DNA of 38,027 nucleotides from Senegalimassilia anaerobia JC110 (GCF_000236865.1 NZ_HE611016.1:422741-460767), one strand, 5' to 3'; counted from the stretch's first letter, positions 8,191 to 16,903 are shown. Numbers and translations are program-made. The notes: a model not told the origin generated them from the letters alone.

Positions 8191-8856
8191 TTACGCTTCC
8201 TTACCCTTTTGCCCGATACGGCGCTCGTTGCCGGCGCGCAGGCGCTCGATGTTGCCGCGGTGCGCCCAAACCACCGTCAGCGCGGCAACCGTGGTGCACA
8301 CCCATGCTGCCGGCGCGAACGTGGCGTACAGGAAGTAGTACGCGGCGAACAGCGGGCATGCCCCCGCCGCGGCGATGGAACCCACCGACACGTACTTGGT
8401 GGCAAGCACCAACACGGCGAAGATGGCCAGCTCAAGGCATGCGCCCTGCCAGCCGAACGTCACGAACAGGCAGCCGACGGCCACGGCGATGCCCTTGCCG
8501 CCCTTAAATCCCAGCCAGGGGCTGAAGATGTGGCCCCACACGCAGCCCAAGAAGGCCACCGTCACGAAGTCGTCGTAGCCGATCACATGGCCCGACAGCG
8601 ACATGCCGCCGCCGAACATGGCCGCAGCTGCGGCCGCGATCAGGCCCGATACGATGCCCTTGCCGAAATCCAGCACGAACACGGCGCTGCCGCCCACTTT
8701 GCCCATGGTACGCATGGCGTTGGTGGTGCCGATATTGCCCGAGCCGTGCTCGCGGATGTCGGTGTGGTAAAACACCTTCGAGATGATGACGCCCCAGGGG
8801 ATGGACCCCAACAGGAAAGAGATGACGAAAACCCCTAATGCTCCCAGCAGTTCCAC
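8191..8856 (-). CDS. plsY: Acyl-phosphate:glycerol-3-phosphate acyltransferase
   Basis: Encodes 221 residues of an integral membrane enzyme that moves an acyl chain from acyl-phosphate to glycerol 3-phosphate, giving lysophosphatidic acid. The three PlsY motifs are visible: a Ser/Gly-rich N-terminal segment (FLLGSIPWG), HGSGNIGTTNAMRTMG at about 37-52, and FKGGKGIAVAVG in the third loop. At least five hydrophobic segments are evident. The start is a GTG at 8856 with an AGAGA-type binding site. It lies 12 bp after der and just before gpsA; PlsC, which performs the next acylation, is encoded at 14062-14910 in the same block. Confidence 0.93.
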   Translation of the reverse strand: MELLGALGVFVISFLLGSIPWGVIISKVFYHTDIREHGSGNIGTTNAMRTMGKVGGSAVFVLDFGKGIVSGLIAAAAAAMFGGGMSLSGHVIGYDDFVTVAFLGCVWGHIFSPWLGFKGGKGIAVAVGCLFVTFGWQGACLELAIFAVLVLATKYVSVGSIAAAGACPLFAAYYFLYATFAPAAWVCTTVAALTVVWAHRGNIERLRAGNERRIGQKGKEA

Positions 8857-8868
8857 AACGGATCTCTC

Positions 8869-10185
8869 TTAATCTTTTTTCTTAAACTTCATACGGATGG
8901 GCGTACCCGTCAGGTCGAACGACTTCCGCAGGCGATTCTCCAGGAAGCGCTCGTAGTTGTCGTTGACCAGGTCGGGGCGGTTCACGAAGAACGTGAACTG
9001 CGGCGGGCACGTTGCCGTTTGGGTGACGTACTTCATGCGCAGGATGGCCTTGCCCTTCGACACGGTGTGGCCGCCCTCGCGGATCTCGCCCAGCCAGACG
9101 TTGAGCTGGTTGGTGGGGATGCTCTTGCAGAAGTTCTCGTAGGCGACGTCGACGGCCTCCCAGATGCGATGGACGGATTTGCCCGTAAGCGCGCAGGTGG
9201 CCACAACGGGGGCATAGCCCACGAACGTCATGCGATCGGTGATCTTCTCGCGAACCTCGGCCTTGGCGTCGGGGCCCTCCACCAGGTCCCACTTGTTCAG
9301 CACGATGACCATGGCGCACTGACGGTCGGCGGCGAAACCGGCCACGCGCTGGTCCTGGTCGGTCAGGCCGATGGAGCCGTCAATGACCAGGATCGCCACG
9401 TCGGCGCGGTCGATAGCGCGCATGGCGCGCACGAAGCCGTAGTACTCCACGTCCTCGTCGATCTTGCTCTTCTGGCGCAGGCCGGCGGTGTCGACGATGG
9501 TGTAGCGCTGGCCGTCGTGCTCGATGACGGTGTCGATGGCGTCGCGCGTGGTGCCGGCGACGTTGGACACGATGGAGCGGTCATCCGAGGTCAAACGGTT
9601 GGTCAGCGAGGACTTACCGGCGTTGGGGCGGCCGATGATGGCGATGTTGATGCCGCCGTCCTCTTCCTCGTCGTCGGCGGTCTCGACCTTCTTCAGGTCC
9701 TCCACCACGGCGTCGAGCAGGTCGCCCGTGCCGTTGCCGTGCAGCGAGGAGACCGACCACGGATCGCCAAGACCAAGCTGGTAGAACTCCCAGACCTGGT
9801 CCATGGTGTCGGGGTTGTCCATTTTGTTCACCACCAGATACACCGGCTTGGAGGTCTTGCGCAGCACGCGCGCCACCTCCTCGTCGTCGGCGTTAATGCC
9901 GGTGCGGCCGTCGACGATGAAGACGATAACGTCGGCCTCGTTCACGCCGGCGAACGCCTGCGTGCGGATGGAGCTTTGGAACGCGTCGTCGTCGCCCATC
10001 TCGATACCGCCCGTGTCGATGAGCTTGAACGGCACGCCGTTCCAGTCGGCGATGTGGTACGAACGGTCGCGGGTGACGCCGCGCATCTCGTGCACGATGG
10101 CCTCGTCGGCCTGGGCAATGCGGTTAACGAAGGTGGACTTGCCGACGTTCGGCCGTCCAACAACCGCCACAATGGGCAGAGCCAT
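8869..10185 (-). CDS. der: Ribosome-associated double GTPase Der
   Basis: Encodes 438 residues with the two tandem GTPase domains unique to Der/EngA, needed for maturation of the 50S ribosomal subunit. Domain 1 has GRPNVGKS near residues 10-17, DTGGIE and NKMD. Domain 2 has GRPNAGKS, DTAGL and NKWD. An acidic linker (ETADDEEEDGG) joins them, and a KH-like C-terminal domain ends in basic residues. Length is typical. The ATG is preceded by AAAAGG at normal spacing. It sits between the DUF512 radical SAM gene and plsY, an order that recurs in many Gram-positive genomes. Confidence 0.96.
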   Translation of the reverse strand: MALPIVAVVGRPNVGKSTFVNRIAQADEAIVHEMRGVTRDRSYHIADWNGVPFKLIDTGGIEMGDDDAFQSSIRTQAFAGVNEADVIVFIVDGRTGINADDEEVARVLRKTSKPVYLVVNKMDNPDTMDQVWEFYQLGLGDPWSVSSLHGNGTGDLLDAVVEDLKKVETADDEEEDGGINIAIIGRPNAGKSSLTNRLTSDDRSIVSNVAGTTRDAIDTVIEHDGQRYTIVDTAGLRQKSKIDEDVEYYGFVRAMRAIDRADVAILVIDGSIGLTDQDQRVAGFAADRQCAMVIVLNKWDLVEGPDAKAEVREKITDRMTFVGYAPVVATCALTGKSVHRIWEAVDVAYENFCKSIPTNQLNVWLGEIREGGHTVSKGKAILRMKYVTQTATCPPQFTFFVNRPDLVNDNYERFLENRLRKSFDLTGTPIRMKFKKKD

Positions 10186-10230
10186 ATCAAATCCTTTTCA
10201 GTTGAGGAAAATACTACGTTTGCGGCGCCG

Positions 10231-11649
10231 CTATGCGCGCGCCAGTTCGACGAGTTCCGGCAAGAACCCAGTCGCGTTACAGGATACCACGCTCACGGGC
10301 ACGCCCGCCGCCTTCCCCATATCCTCCAACGTTGCGTCATCGAGCGTGACGCCGTCGTCGTTGAAGATGACCTTGGGGACCACATACGTCCAACCCGGAT
10401 GCTCGGCCGCGTCGGCGCGGATGTCCTCGGCGATGTCGCAGCTGCACAACAGCCCCGTGACGTCGACGTTCCCGCCGAAGAAGCGGTTCTCCACGAACAG
10501 CGGCTCAACCACCCCGGCAAGCGGGCCGCGCGAGAACAGGGGGCGGAAGAAATGCGGCGTGGCCATGCCGGCGATGTAACGCACGCGCATGCCCGCCTGC
10601 TGCAGCGCTTGCGCGGCCTGCGCGTCAAGCCCGGCCGCTTCCGCCGCTTCCCAATCGTCCACGAACGAGCGGATGATGCCCACGCCGTCCTCGAACATGC
10701 CGAAATCGCCGTAGTGCTCGGTGGGCGGGAGGTTCTCCAGCAGCTCGTCGCCGTAGGCGTTGCAGTAGAACTCGTCGGCGGCGAAGGCCCACAGGTGGCC
10801 GCGTTCGGCAAGGGCGCGCTGCTGAGCAGGCACGATGGTATCCATGGCGGCACGGGCCGCCACCGGGTCGTTGAAGCTTTTCGTGAAGCACGTCTGGTGC
10901 TTGGTGAAGCCCAGCGGCACGATGCAGATGTCCAGGATGCCCGGGCGCGCGTACGCCCAGTCGAGCGTCTCGCGCAGCGCGTCGCCGTCGTTCTCGTCGG
11001 GCATGAGCACGATCTGCGCGTGGAACTCGATGCCGGCGGCAAGCAAGCGGTCCATCACCTCGATGCCGTGCTGGGCATGTCGGCCGATGATGCGGCGGCG
11101 GACCTCGGGGTTGGACGCGTGCAGGGAAACGCGCAGCGGGCTGATGTGCTGCTCGATGATGCGCGCCTCGTCCTCGGCCGACAAGTTGGTGAACGTGACG
11201 AACGTTCCCGACAGGAAGCTGAGGCGGAAGTCGTCGTCGCGCAGGGTCAGCGACGGGCGCATGTCGTCGGGCAGCTGGCGCATGAAGCAGAAGATGCAGG
11301 CGTTGCGGCACTGCTTGACGCCGTCGAACACCACGCCGGAGAACTCGAAGCCCCACTCCTCGCCCTCATAGCGCTCAAGCTCCACCTCGCCGGAATCGCC
11401 GTCGGTGTCTGTGTAACCGAGGGTGATCACGTCGTCGGCGGTAAGCCAGCGCCAGTCGATCATATCGCGCACGGGCTGACCATCAACGCTGGTGATGATG
11501 CAACCCGGCGTGAAGCCCGCGTCATCGGCGGGGCTTTCGGGCAGCACGGATTCGATGACGGCCTTCGGGGGCTCGGGGATGCGGCGCTTGCGGCCGCCCG
11601 TGGACTGCGCAGCCTGCTTCGCCACATCCTGAGGAGGATAAATGCCCAC
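10231..11649 (-). CDS. PDZ / radical SAM / DUF512 protein
   Basis: Encodes 472 residues, starting with GTG at 11649. Residues about 28-95 look like a PDZ-type domain (LPESPADDAGFTPGCIITSVDG). The motif Cys114-x3-Cys118-x2-Cys121 (CRNACIFC, followed by FMRQLP) should bind the radical-SAM [4Fe-4S] cluster. The C-terminal half, with TKHQTCF, CNAYGDELLENLPP and GFLPEL-type segments, matches the DUF512 domain. Additional cysteines (LLCSCDI) may bind a second cluster. The family is widespread in Clostridia and cyanobacteria, usually beside der, but its reaction is unknown. A gap of 45 bp separates it from der downstream, suggesting co-transcription. Confidence 0.85.
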   Translation of the reverse strand: MGIYPPQDVAKQAAQSTGGRKRRIPEPPKAVIESVLPESPADDAGFTPGCIITSVDGQPVRDMIDWRWLTADDVITLGYTDTDGDSGEVELERYEGEEWGFEFSGVVFDGVKQCRNACIFCFMRQLPDDMRPSLTLRDDDFRLSFLSGTFVTFTNLSAEDEARIIEQHISPLRVSLHASNPEVRRRIIGRHAQHGIEVMDRLLAAGIEFHAQIVLMPDENDGDALRETLDWAYARPGILDICIVPLGFTKHQTCFTKSFNDPVAARAAMDTIVPAQQRALAERGHLWAFAADEFYCNAYGDELLENLPPTEHYGDFGMFEDGVGIIRSFVDDWEAAEAAGLDAQAAQALQQAGMRVRYIAGMATPHFFRPLFSRGPLAGVVEPLFVENRFFGGNVDVTGLLCSCDIAEDIRADAAEHPGWTYVVPKVIFNDDGVTLDDATLEDMGKAAGVPVSVVSCNATGFLPELVELARA

Positions 11650-11907
11650 GTCAACACCGCCTTTCCGCTTCCGTTCGCCCGTATGCCGTCGATTTTTCGC
11701 AGCAAATCATGGTAGCATGCCGCGCCCGTCAAGGCGCACGGCGGGAACGCGGCGCGGAAAATCAGCGCAACTGGGCAAGGGGCGGGGTTGCGTTTACCGC
11801 GCGGAAAGCAGCGCAAAGAAGCCGGGGCAAAAAGCGGCTCGGCACTCACCCTGCGAAAGGGATGCGAAGCCCTATGGCGCAAACCCCGGCGACCGCGGCC
11901 CTTCCCC

Positions 11908-12636
11908 CTACGATGCGGAGAACGACCTGAGGGCGTCGCGGACGGTGCGGTACTGGCGCTGGCTGATGGGCACCGCCTCGTCGCAGTCCATGACCAGCCC
12001 ATCGGCAGAGGCCTGGACCACGTGCTCCATATTCGCCAAGTAGCTTTTGTGGCAGCGCACGAAGCTGCCGGGCAGCTGCTGCTCAAGCTCGGCCAGCGCC
12101 GCATACGATTCAAGCACGCGAGTATCCGAAAACCTGACCAGCACTTTTCGCCCGATGCTTTTCACATACACCACGTCGGCGGGGTCCACGATGTGCACGG
12201 TCCCGGCGCTGCGCAGCGCAAGCGGGCTTGCCGCGCGATGGCCGAGCAAACCGAACACCTTGTCCAGGGCGTTGCGCGCCTCGCTGGGCGAATACGGCGC
12301 CAGCAGCAGATACTGGTGGTCGGTGCCGTAGACCGCCGAGGTGTAGGCGGCGCGCATGGTGCAGTACACGGTCAACGGAAGGATGCCGCGATCTTGCAGC
12401 TCGCGCACCAGCGCGATGCCGGCGCGTTCATCGGAGGCACACGCCGGGAAGGCGCCGGGGGCATCCACGGGAGCGAACAGCGCATCGATGCGCGGACCTT
12501 GGGAGACGCGCTCGCGCACCTGGGAAAACGCACAGCTCTCCAGCTGAATGGCGCCGGCGCATGGATGCTGCTCGATGAGCACGCGCAGCGCCTCGGGCTC
12601 GGGCACGGCATCTTCGACGAGCAATATCCTGCACAT
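11908..12636 (-). CDS. LytTR regulator with degenerate receiver domain
   Basis: Encodes 242 residues. The ATG at 12636 is chosen because GGAGG (12645-12649) lies eight bases ahead; a GTG five codons upstream is less likely. Residues 1-130 resemble a response-regulator receiver, with the acidic pair Glu8/Asp9 (LLVEDA) kept. Where the phosphorylated Asp is expected the sequence reads LFAPVDAP (residues 53-60), with Ala-Pro in place of Leu-Asp, and the conserved Lys is Ala113 (LLLAPYS). It is probably a pseudo-receiver not controlled by phosphorylation. Residues about 140-242 form a LytTR DNA-binding domain (FVRCHKSYLANMEHV at 192-206). No histidine kinase is nearby. It could bind DNA constitutively or respond to a ligand or partner. 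Confidence 0.85.
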   Translation of the reverse strand: MCRILLVEDAVPEPEALRVLIEQHPCAGAIQLESCAFSQVRERVSQGPRIDALFAPVDAPGAFPACASDERAGIALVRELQDRGILPLTVYCTMRAAYTSAVYGTDHQYLLLAPYSPSEARNALDKVFGLLGHRAASPLALRSAGTVHIVDPADVVYVKSIGRKVLVRFSDTRVLESYAALAELEQQLPGSFVRCHKSYLANMEHVVQASADGLVMDCDEAVPISQRQYRTVRDALRSFSAS

Positions 12637-12727
12637 GGTGGCAACCTCCACATCGCGTTCGCGCGCCGACGCTTTTGCGGCGTCGAACGGCTTCGTTCAT
12701 GCTTCAAGGCTAACCCGGTTTTCACGG

Positions 12728-12747
12728 GATTTGTTGTGCAACAAATC
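12728..12747. repeat. 9-bp perfect dyad upstream of the LytTR gene
   Basis: GATTTGTTG (12728-12736) and CAACAAATC (12739-12747) form a near-continuous palindrome with a 2-bp centre, about 92 bp ahead of the LytTR start codon. Its AT-rich arms stand out from the GC-rich surroundings. It could be an operator for that gene or part of the neighbouring repeat element. Confidence 0.4.
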
Positions 12748-12775
12748 GAGCCGTTTCTTCACCGTCCGTGCACAA

Positions 12776-12823
12776 AACCGTCCCCGCCCTCACATGCCGA
12801 AGCACGTGCAGACGGGGACGGTT
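12776..12823. repeat. REP-like hairpin with CCGTCCCC arms
   Basis: AACCGTCCCCG (12776-12786) and its perfect complement CGGGGACGGTT (12813-12823) flank a 26-bp loop; further ACCGTCC and CACATG fragments lie on either side. From general knowledge, GGGGACGGTT hairpins of this kind occur as dispersed palindromic repeats, often mobilised by REP-associated tyrosine transposases. No transposase is in the window. The remaining DNA between 12637 and 13012 holds nothing else I can support, and no clear terminator for ispH was found. Confidence 0.5.
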
Positions 12824-13012
12824 CACATGGGGATATACGGGGAAGGCGAGGTCGCGACGGGCGGGCAGGGAACGCAGGCCGTCGGCCCACCCGCGTGATA
12901 TCGATCACTGCACGCAGGAGCGCGCCGAAACCAGCGGATCCGCAGCCCTCACACGACGCACGCGAAAGGCGCCGAACCGCCGCTCGAAACCGCTTCCCCG
13001 CCAACGCGATCG

Positions 13013-13849
13013 CTACATGCGCTCCAAGCGCTGCACCACCTCGTCGATCTGGTCGTCGGGAGTGCTGGCGCCTGCCGTGACGCCCACGGAGGAGCAACCC
13101 GCGAACCATGCGGGATCGAGCTCGGCGGCCGACTCGATATGGTGGGTGCGCGGGCATTCCGCAGCGCAGATCTCGGCCAGATGCGTGGTGTTGGCCGAAT
13201 TGCGCCCGCCGATGACCACGATGGCGTCCACCTGCCCGGCAAGCTCCGCGGCGGCCTGCTGACGCTGGCGCGTGGCCGTGCACACCGTGTCCTTGACCTG
13301 CGCGGCAACGCCCTGGGCGCGGATGCCCTCAAGCACGTCGTCGAGCGCATCGCGGGTTTGCGTGGTCTGCACGACCACGCCCACGTGCTCGGGCAGGTCG
13401 ACAGGCAGGTCGGCGGCCGTTTCCGCCACGTGCACCTGCGCACCGGCCTCGTGGGCGTAGGCAACCAAGCCCTCCACCTCGGGATGGCCCTCCTCGCCCA
13501 CCACCACCACGTAGCCGCATTCCTCGGCAAGCGTGGCCGCAGCCTTTTGCGCACGCGCGACATGCGGGCACGTGGCATCGATCACGGGAAGCCCGCGCGC
13601 CTCCACCGAGCGGCGCACTGCCGGGGTGACGCCATGGCTGCGGATGATGATGGCGCCGTGCGTTGCCTGCTCAGGTTCCTTGACGGCCAGCACACCGCGC
13701 GCCTCAAGGTTCGCCACCACCTGGGGATTATGGATGAGCGGCCCCAACGTGAACGCGCTGCCATCACCCTCGCTTGCCTTCAGGGCCAGGTCAAGGGCTC
13801 GTTGCACGCCGTAGCATGCGCCTGCGTTCTTGCTGCGGATGACTTCCAT
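13013..13849 (-). CDS. ispH: 4-hydroxy-3-methylbut-2-enyl diphosphate reductase
   Basis: Encodes 278 residues. IspH performs the last step of the methylerythritol phosphate pathway, reducing HMBPP to IPP and DMAPP with an Fe-S cluster. The three cluster cysteines are Cys12 (GACYGV), Cys94 (TCPHV) and Cys190 (TVCTAT). The substrate-binding histidines are His40 (LIHNP), His72 (RSHGV) and His122 (EEGHPEVEG, with catalytic Glu124), and GGRNSANT and TAGASTP are present. The ATG at 13849 has AAAGGA six bases ahead; the much longer open frame upstream is not protein-like. It lies about 210 bp after plsC, separated by a GC hairpin, so it may have its own promoter. Confidence 0.95.
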   Translation of the reverse strand: MEVIRSKNAGACYGVQRALDLALKASEGDGSAFTLGPLIHNPQVVANLEARGVLAVKEPEQATHGAIIIRSHGVTPAVRRSVEARGLPVIDATCPHVARAQKAAATLAEECGYVVVVGEEGHPEVEGLVAYAHEAGAQVHVAETAADLPVDLPEHVGVVVQTTQTRDALDDVLEGIRAQGVAAQVKDTVCTATRQRQQAAAELAGQVDAIVVIGGRNSANTTHLAEICAAECPRTHHIESAAELDPAWFAGCSSVGVTAGASTPDDQIDEVVQRLERM

Positions 13850-14022
13850 GTCCGATCCTTTCATACAGGTATAGGTTGGGGCTCGCGGTTTGGGGCTTGC
13901 GACCGCGGCTCGCGAATAGTTGCCGCAGGACAACAGCTTGCAGATTGCGTGCGGGCTTACGGATGCAGAAAGTGTTTTGCGACTCACGCCCTCCGGCCTT
14001 TGCGCCACGCACGATAGCGCAA

Positions 14023-14042
14023 GGGGCCGCTCTCGCGGCCCC
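14023..14042 (-). terminator. GC hairpin after plsC, possible terminator
   Basis: GGGGCCGC (14023-14030), loop TCTC, GCGGCCCC (14035-14042): a perfect 8-bp stem 20 bp past the plsC stop. Only two T residues follow on the minus strand, so termination may be partial and some readthrough into ispH is possible. Confidence 0.5.
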
Positions 14043-14061
14043 TGCCCCCTCAAACCTGCTA

Positions 14062-14910
14062 CTACTCGGCCTTCGCCTTCTTCGTGGGGCGGGTCAGCTC
14101 GATGGCCTCGGCGGGAGTGTGCTCGGGAATGGGATGGGCGGCGAACACCTCCGTGAAGTCGCGGCCGTCGGGGAACAGCGCGACCATATCCACCTGCTCA
14201 CGCGGCACGCGCTGATGCAGCGCGAACACCTCGCGCATGGCGTACCACGAGCACCCGTCCAAGCGATCTTCCTTCGGCAGGAAGTCGAAATCGCTTACCA
14301 CCAGGGGCTTTCCGTACTCCACCGAAATCTTCGGGAAGCGGATGCGCTCGCCTTTGCGCTTGACGTTCTCCGCCTCGCGCACGCACATGGGCAGGATGGG
14401 CGCCTTACCCATCTTCGCGATGAATGCCGCACCGGAGTGGATTTCGGGCGTTTTGCTGCCCTTGCCACGGCGCGTGCCCTCCGGCAGGATGCCCACCAGC
14501 TGATTTCCCTTCAGCATGTGCGCTGCGCGCTTGATGGCGTTGCGGTCGGCCGAATCGCGCTTGATGGGGAACGCGCCCACGCGCGAGAGGATCTGCCCCG
14601 CCAAGCCATGGGCGTTGCCGAACAGCGAGTCGCGGCCCATCAGGCGCACGAACTGGCTCGGGCGCGCTGCCACGTACATGAGCACCACGTCCAGAAACGA
14701 CGTATGGTTGGAAACCACCACCGCACCGCAGCGGTCCTTGAACGCACGAAGATTCTCGCGCCCGTCCACGCGATAGCGGAACAGCACCTTGAACACGAAG
14801 CCGATCAGCACATACGCGAAATTCGCGAACCAATGCGGGATCTGCTTCTCGTCGGTGGTGCCTCCGAGCGCGCGGTCCCACATGTCCTCGTATCTCAGAA
14901 ACAGGCTCAT
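14062..14910 (-). CDS. plsC: 1-acyl-sn-glycerol-3-phosphate acyltransferase family protein
   Basis: Encodes 282 residues. The acyltransferase motifs are NHTSFLD at 68-74 (catalytic His69 and Asp74) and PEGTR at 143-147 (phosphate binding), with a hydrophobic membrane-associating stretch at about 29-45. PlsC adds the second acyl chain to lysophosphatidic acid at the membrane. The C-terminal 60 residues extend beyond the core and end in a Lys-rich tail (TKKAKAE). The start codon overlaps the cmk stop by four bases (ATGA), so the pair is translationally coupled. Fused cmk-plsC genes or this pairing are common in Gram-positive bacteria. A hairpin at 14023-14042 follows. Confidence 0.9.
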   Translation of the reverse strand: MSLFLRYEDMWDRALGGTTDEKQIPHWFANFAYVLIGFVFKVLFRYRVDGRENLRAFKDRCGAVVVSNHTSFLDVVLMYVAARPSQFVRLMGRDSLFGNAHGLAGQILSRVGAFPIKRDSADRNAIKRAAHMLKGNQLVGILPEGTRRGKGSKTPEIHSGAAFIAKMGKAPILPMCVREAENVKRKGERIRFPKISVEYGKPLVVSDFDFLPKEDRLDGCSWYAMREVFALHQRVPREQVDMVALFPDGRDFTEVFAAHPIPEHTPAEAIELTRPTKKAKAE

Positions 14911-15587
14911 ACGTGCACGCCCTTCTCCTGGGCCAGCGCGCAGATACGCTCGATGACCTGCTCGATCGTGCGGCCGGTGGAATCCATCTGCACGGCATCG
15001 GGCGCCGGCTTGAGCGGGCTCGTATCGCGCGAGGAATCGATGGCGTCGCGGCGCTCGATGTCGGCGAGCACCTCGGCGTAATCGGTGCTTCCCACGCCGC
15101 GGCGCTCGTTTTGCGCCACGCGGCGATGGGCGCGCTCAGCGGCGCTGGCGGTCAGAAACACCTTCAGCTCCGCCTCGGGGAACACCGCCGTGCCGATGTC
15201 GCGGCCTTCCACCACGTAGTTGCCCGCGCGGCCGATGCGCTGCTGCTGGGCCACAAGCGCCTGGCGAACGGCGGGCGTGGCGGCCACGGCGCTGACGGAA
15301 CGGTCGATCTCGGCAGTGCGGATGGCATCGGTCACATCCACGCCGGAAATGGAGACGCGGCGCGGAAACGGGTCGCCCGGCTCATGGGAGAACCCGATCT
15401 CGTGCATGTCGGCGATGCGGCCGAGCGCTTCGCCGTCTTCCAGCGAAACGCCGTCTTGCAGCGCCTGCCAGGCGATGGAGCGGTACATGGCGCCCGTATC
15501 CAGGCACGAGAAGCCCAAACGGCGCGCGACCGCCTTCGAAACGGTCGATTTGCCGGCACCGCTCGGGCCGTCGATAGCAATGATCAT
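14907..15587 (-). CDS. cmk: Cytidylate kinase
   Basis: Encodes 226 residues, starting MIIAIDGPSGAGKST, where the P-loop GPSGAGKS binds ATP. It phosphorylates CMP and dCMP to the diphosphates in the cytosol. The substrate region LDTGAMYR, the conserved VVEGRDIGTAVFP segment and the lid RRDAIDSSRDTSPLK are all recognisable. The long open frame upstream of 15587 is not protein-like, and AAAGGG precedes this ATG. The start overlaps the aroA stop by four bases and its own stop overlaps the plsC start by four, so aroA-cmk-plsC are tightly coupled. Confidence 0.95.
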   Translation of the reverse strand: MIIAIDGPSGAGKSTVSKAVARRLGFSCLDTGAMYRSIAWQALQDGVSLEDGEALGRIADMHEIGFSHEPGDPFPRRVSISGVDVTDAIRTAEIDRSVSAVAATPAVRQALVAQQQRIGRAGNYVVEGRDIGTAVFPEAELKVFLTASAAERAHRRVAQNERRGVGSTDYAEVLADIERRDAIDSSRDTSPLKPAPDAVQMDSTGRTIEQVIERICALAQEKGVHV

Positions 15588-16903
15588 CGTGCAACCCTTT
15601 CGATATCGTCCAAGAAGCCGGGATAGCTGACGCACACGGCCTCGAAATCCTTGATGTTCACGGGGACCTTGCCGGTCAGGCCGACGAGCGACCAGGTCAT
15701 GGCAAGGCGATGGTCGCCGAGCGAGTCGAACTCGAGCCCCTCGGGGACCTGCAGGCCGGGCTGACCCTCGATGTAAAGGTCGTCGCCTTCGCACCATGTG
15801 TCCACGCCCAGCTTTGCCAGACCGTCCATTATAGCGGCAAGACGGTCGGTTTCCTTCACACGAAGCTCCCCCACTTGACGGAACACGGTGATTCCATGCG
15901 CGTGCGCCGCCACCAGCGCCAGCACGGGGATCTCGTCGATGATGCCGGCGATCTTATCGGCAGGCACCTCGCAACCGCGCAGGTCGGGCGTATAGCAGGC
16001 CTCGATGATGCCGTAAGGCTCCTTGCCCGCCGCACCCGTGTGCGCGACGCTGACCTGGGCGCCCATGCGCTCGAGCGTGCGCACGAAGCCGATGCGGGCC
16101 GTGTTCAGGCTGACGTCCTCGATCTGGATCGAGCTTTCAGGGCGCAAAACCGCCGCGCAGGCAAGGAACGCCGCCGAAGAGGGGTCGCCCGGCACGAGCA
16201 CCTCGCTGGCCTGGGGCCGAGCGGGCCCGGTCACGCTGGCCGTGCAGGAGCCGGCCGTGGTTGCCACGCCGTATTCGGGCAGCATGAGCTCGGTGTGGTT
16301 GCGGCTCGGCGCCGGCTCGTTGACCGTGGTGGTTCCCGAGGCGTACATGCCGGCAAGCAGCACAGCGGTCTTGAGCTGGGCCGATGCCATGGGGGCATCG
16401 TAGGTGAGGGGGCGCAGCCCGCCGCCGTGGACGGTGATGGGCAGCGTCTCGCGGCCTTCGGGAAGGAAGCGCGCGCCCATCTTCATGAGCGGCGCGGTGA
16501 TGCGGCGCATCGGGCGCTTGCACAACGAGGAATCGCCCGTGAGCGTGACCTGGATATCCCACGGCGCCAGAATGCCCATGAGCAGGCGCACCGTGGTGCC
16601 GGAGTTGCCGCAATCCACGGGCTCGGCGGGCTGGCTGGGACCGGCGGCGCCCCAGCCGGTGATGCCGCCGGCAAGGCTTCCGTCGGCCTGCTTCTCCAGG
16701 CTGACCTGGGAGCCAAGCGCGTGCACGGCCCCGATGGAGCTGCGCACGTCGGCGGAATCCAGCACGCCGGACACGCGCGAAGTGCCCTCCGCCATAGCGG
16801 AGAACAGCACGGCGCGGTGGCTGATGGACTTGTCGCCCGGCACGCGCGTGGAGCCGTGCATGGGGCCTTCCAACGGTTTGATGACGGTGATGCTATCCGA
16901 CAT
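15584..16903 (-). CDS. aroA: 3-phosphoshikimate 1-carboxyvinyltransferase (EPSP synthase)
   Basis: Encodes 439 residues. It transfers enolpyruvyl from phosphoenolpyruvate to shikimate 3-phosphate in the aromatic amino acid pathway. GDKSISHR (23-30) is the phosphate-binding segment, and GNSGTTVRL begins at 99. RPMRRI, SAQLKTA, PGDPSSAAF and the KETDR loop near the C-terminus are all present. The NSGTT-type sequence differs from the LGNAGTAMRPL of plant and enteric class I enzymes. AAGGAG precedes the ATG. It overlaps the end of tyrA by 11 bp, placing two aromatic pathway steps in one transcript. Confidence 0.95.
   Translation of the reverse strand: MSDSITVIKPLEGPMHGSTRVPGDKSISHRAVLFSAMAEGTSRVSGVLDSADVRSSIGAVHALGSQVSLEKQADGSLAGGITGWGAAGPSQPAEPVDCGNSGTTVRLLMGILAPWDIQVTLTGDSSLCKRPMRRITAPLMKMGARFLPEGRETLPITVHGGGLRPLTYDAPMASAQLKTAVLLAGMYASGTTTVNEPAPSRNHTELMLPEYGVATTAGSCTASVTGPARPQASEVLVPGDPSSAAFLACAAVLRPESSIQIEDVSLNTARIGFVRTLERMGAQVSVAHTGAAGKEPYGIIEACYTPDLRGCEVPADKIAGIIDEIPVLALVAAHAHGITVFRQVGELRVKETDRLAAIMDGLAKLGVDTWCEGDDLYIEGQPGLQVPEGLEFDSLGDHRLAMTWSLVGLTGKVPVNIKDFEAVCVSYPGFLDDIERVAR

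Noticed and set aside
9019-11715. 898-codon open frame on the plus strand opposite der and the DUF512 gene
   Set aside because: It is the high-GC antisense shadow of two well-recognised genes; its His/Val/Ala-rich product has no family features.
11709-11732. TTGACG and TACCAT on the minus strand as a promoter for the DUF512 gene
   Set aside because: The hexamers are only 12 bp apart, too close for a normal promoter.
13850-14053. Longer IspH starting at 14053
   Set aside because: The extra 68 residues do not resemble IspH, which begins at MEVIRSKNAGACYGV behind AAAGGA.
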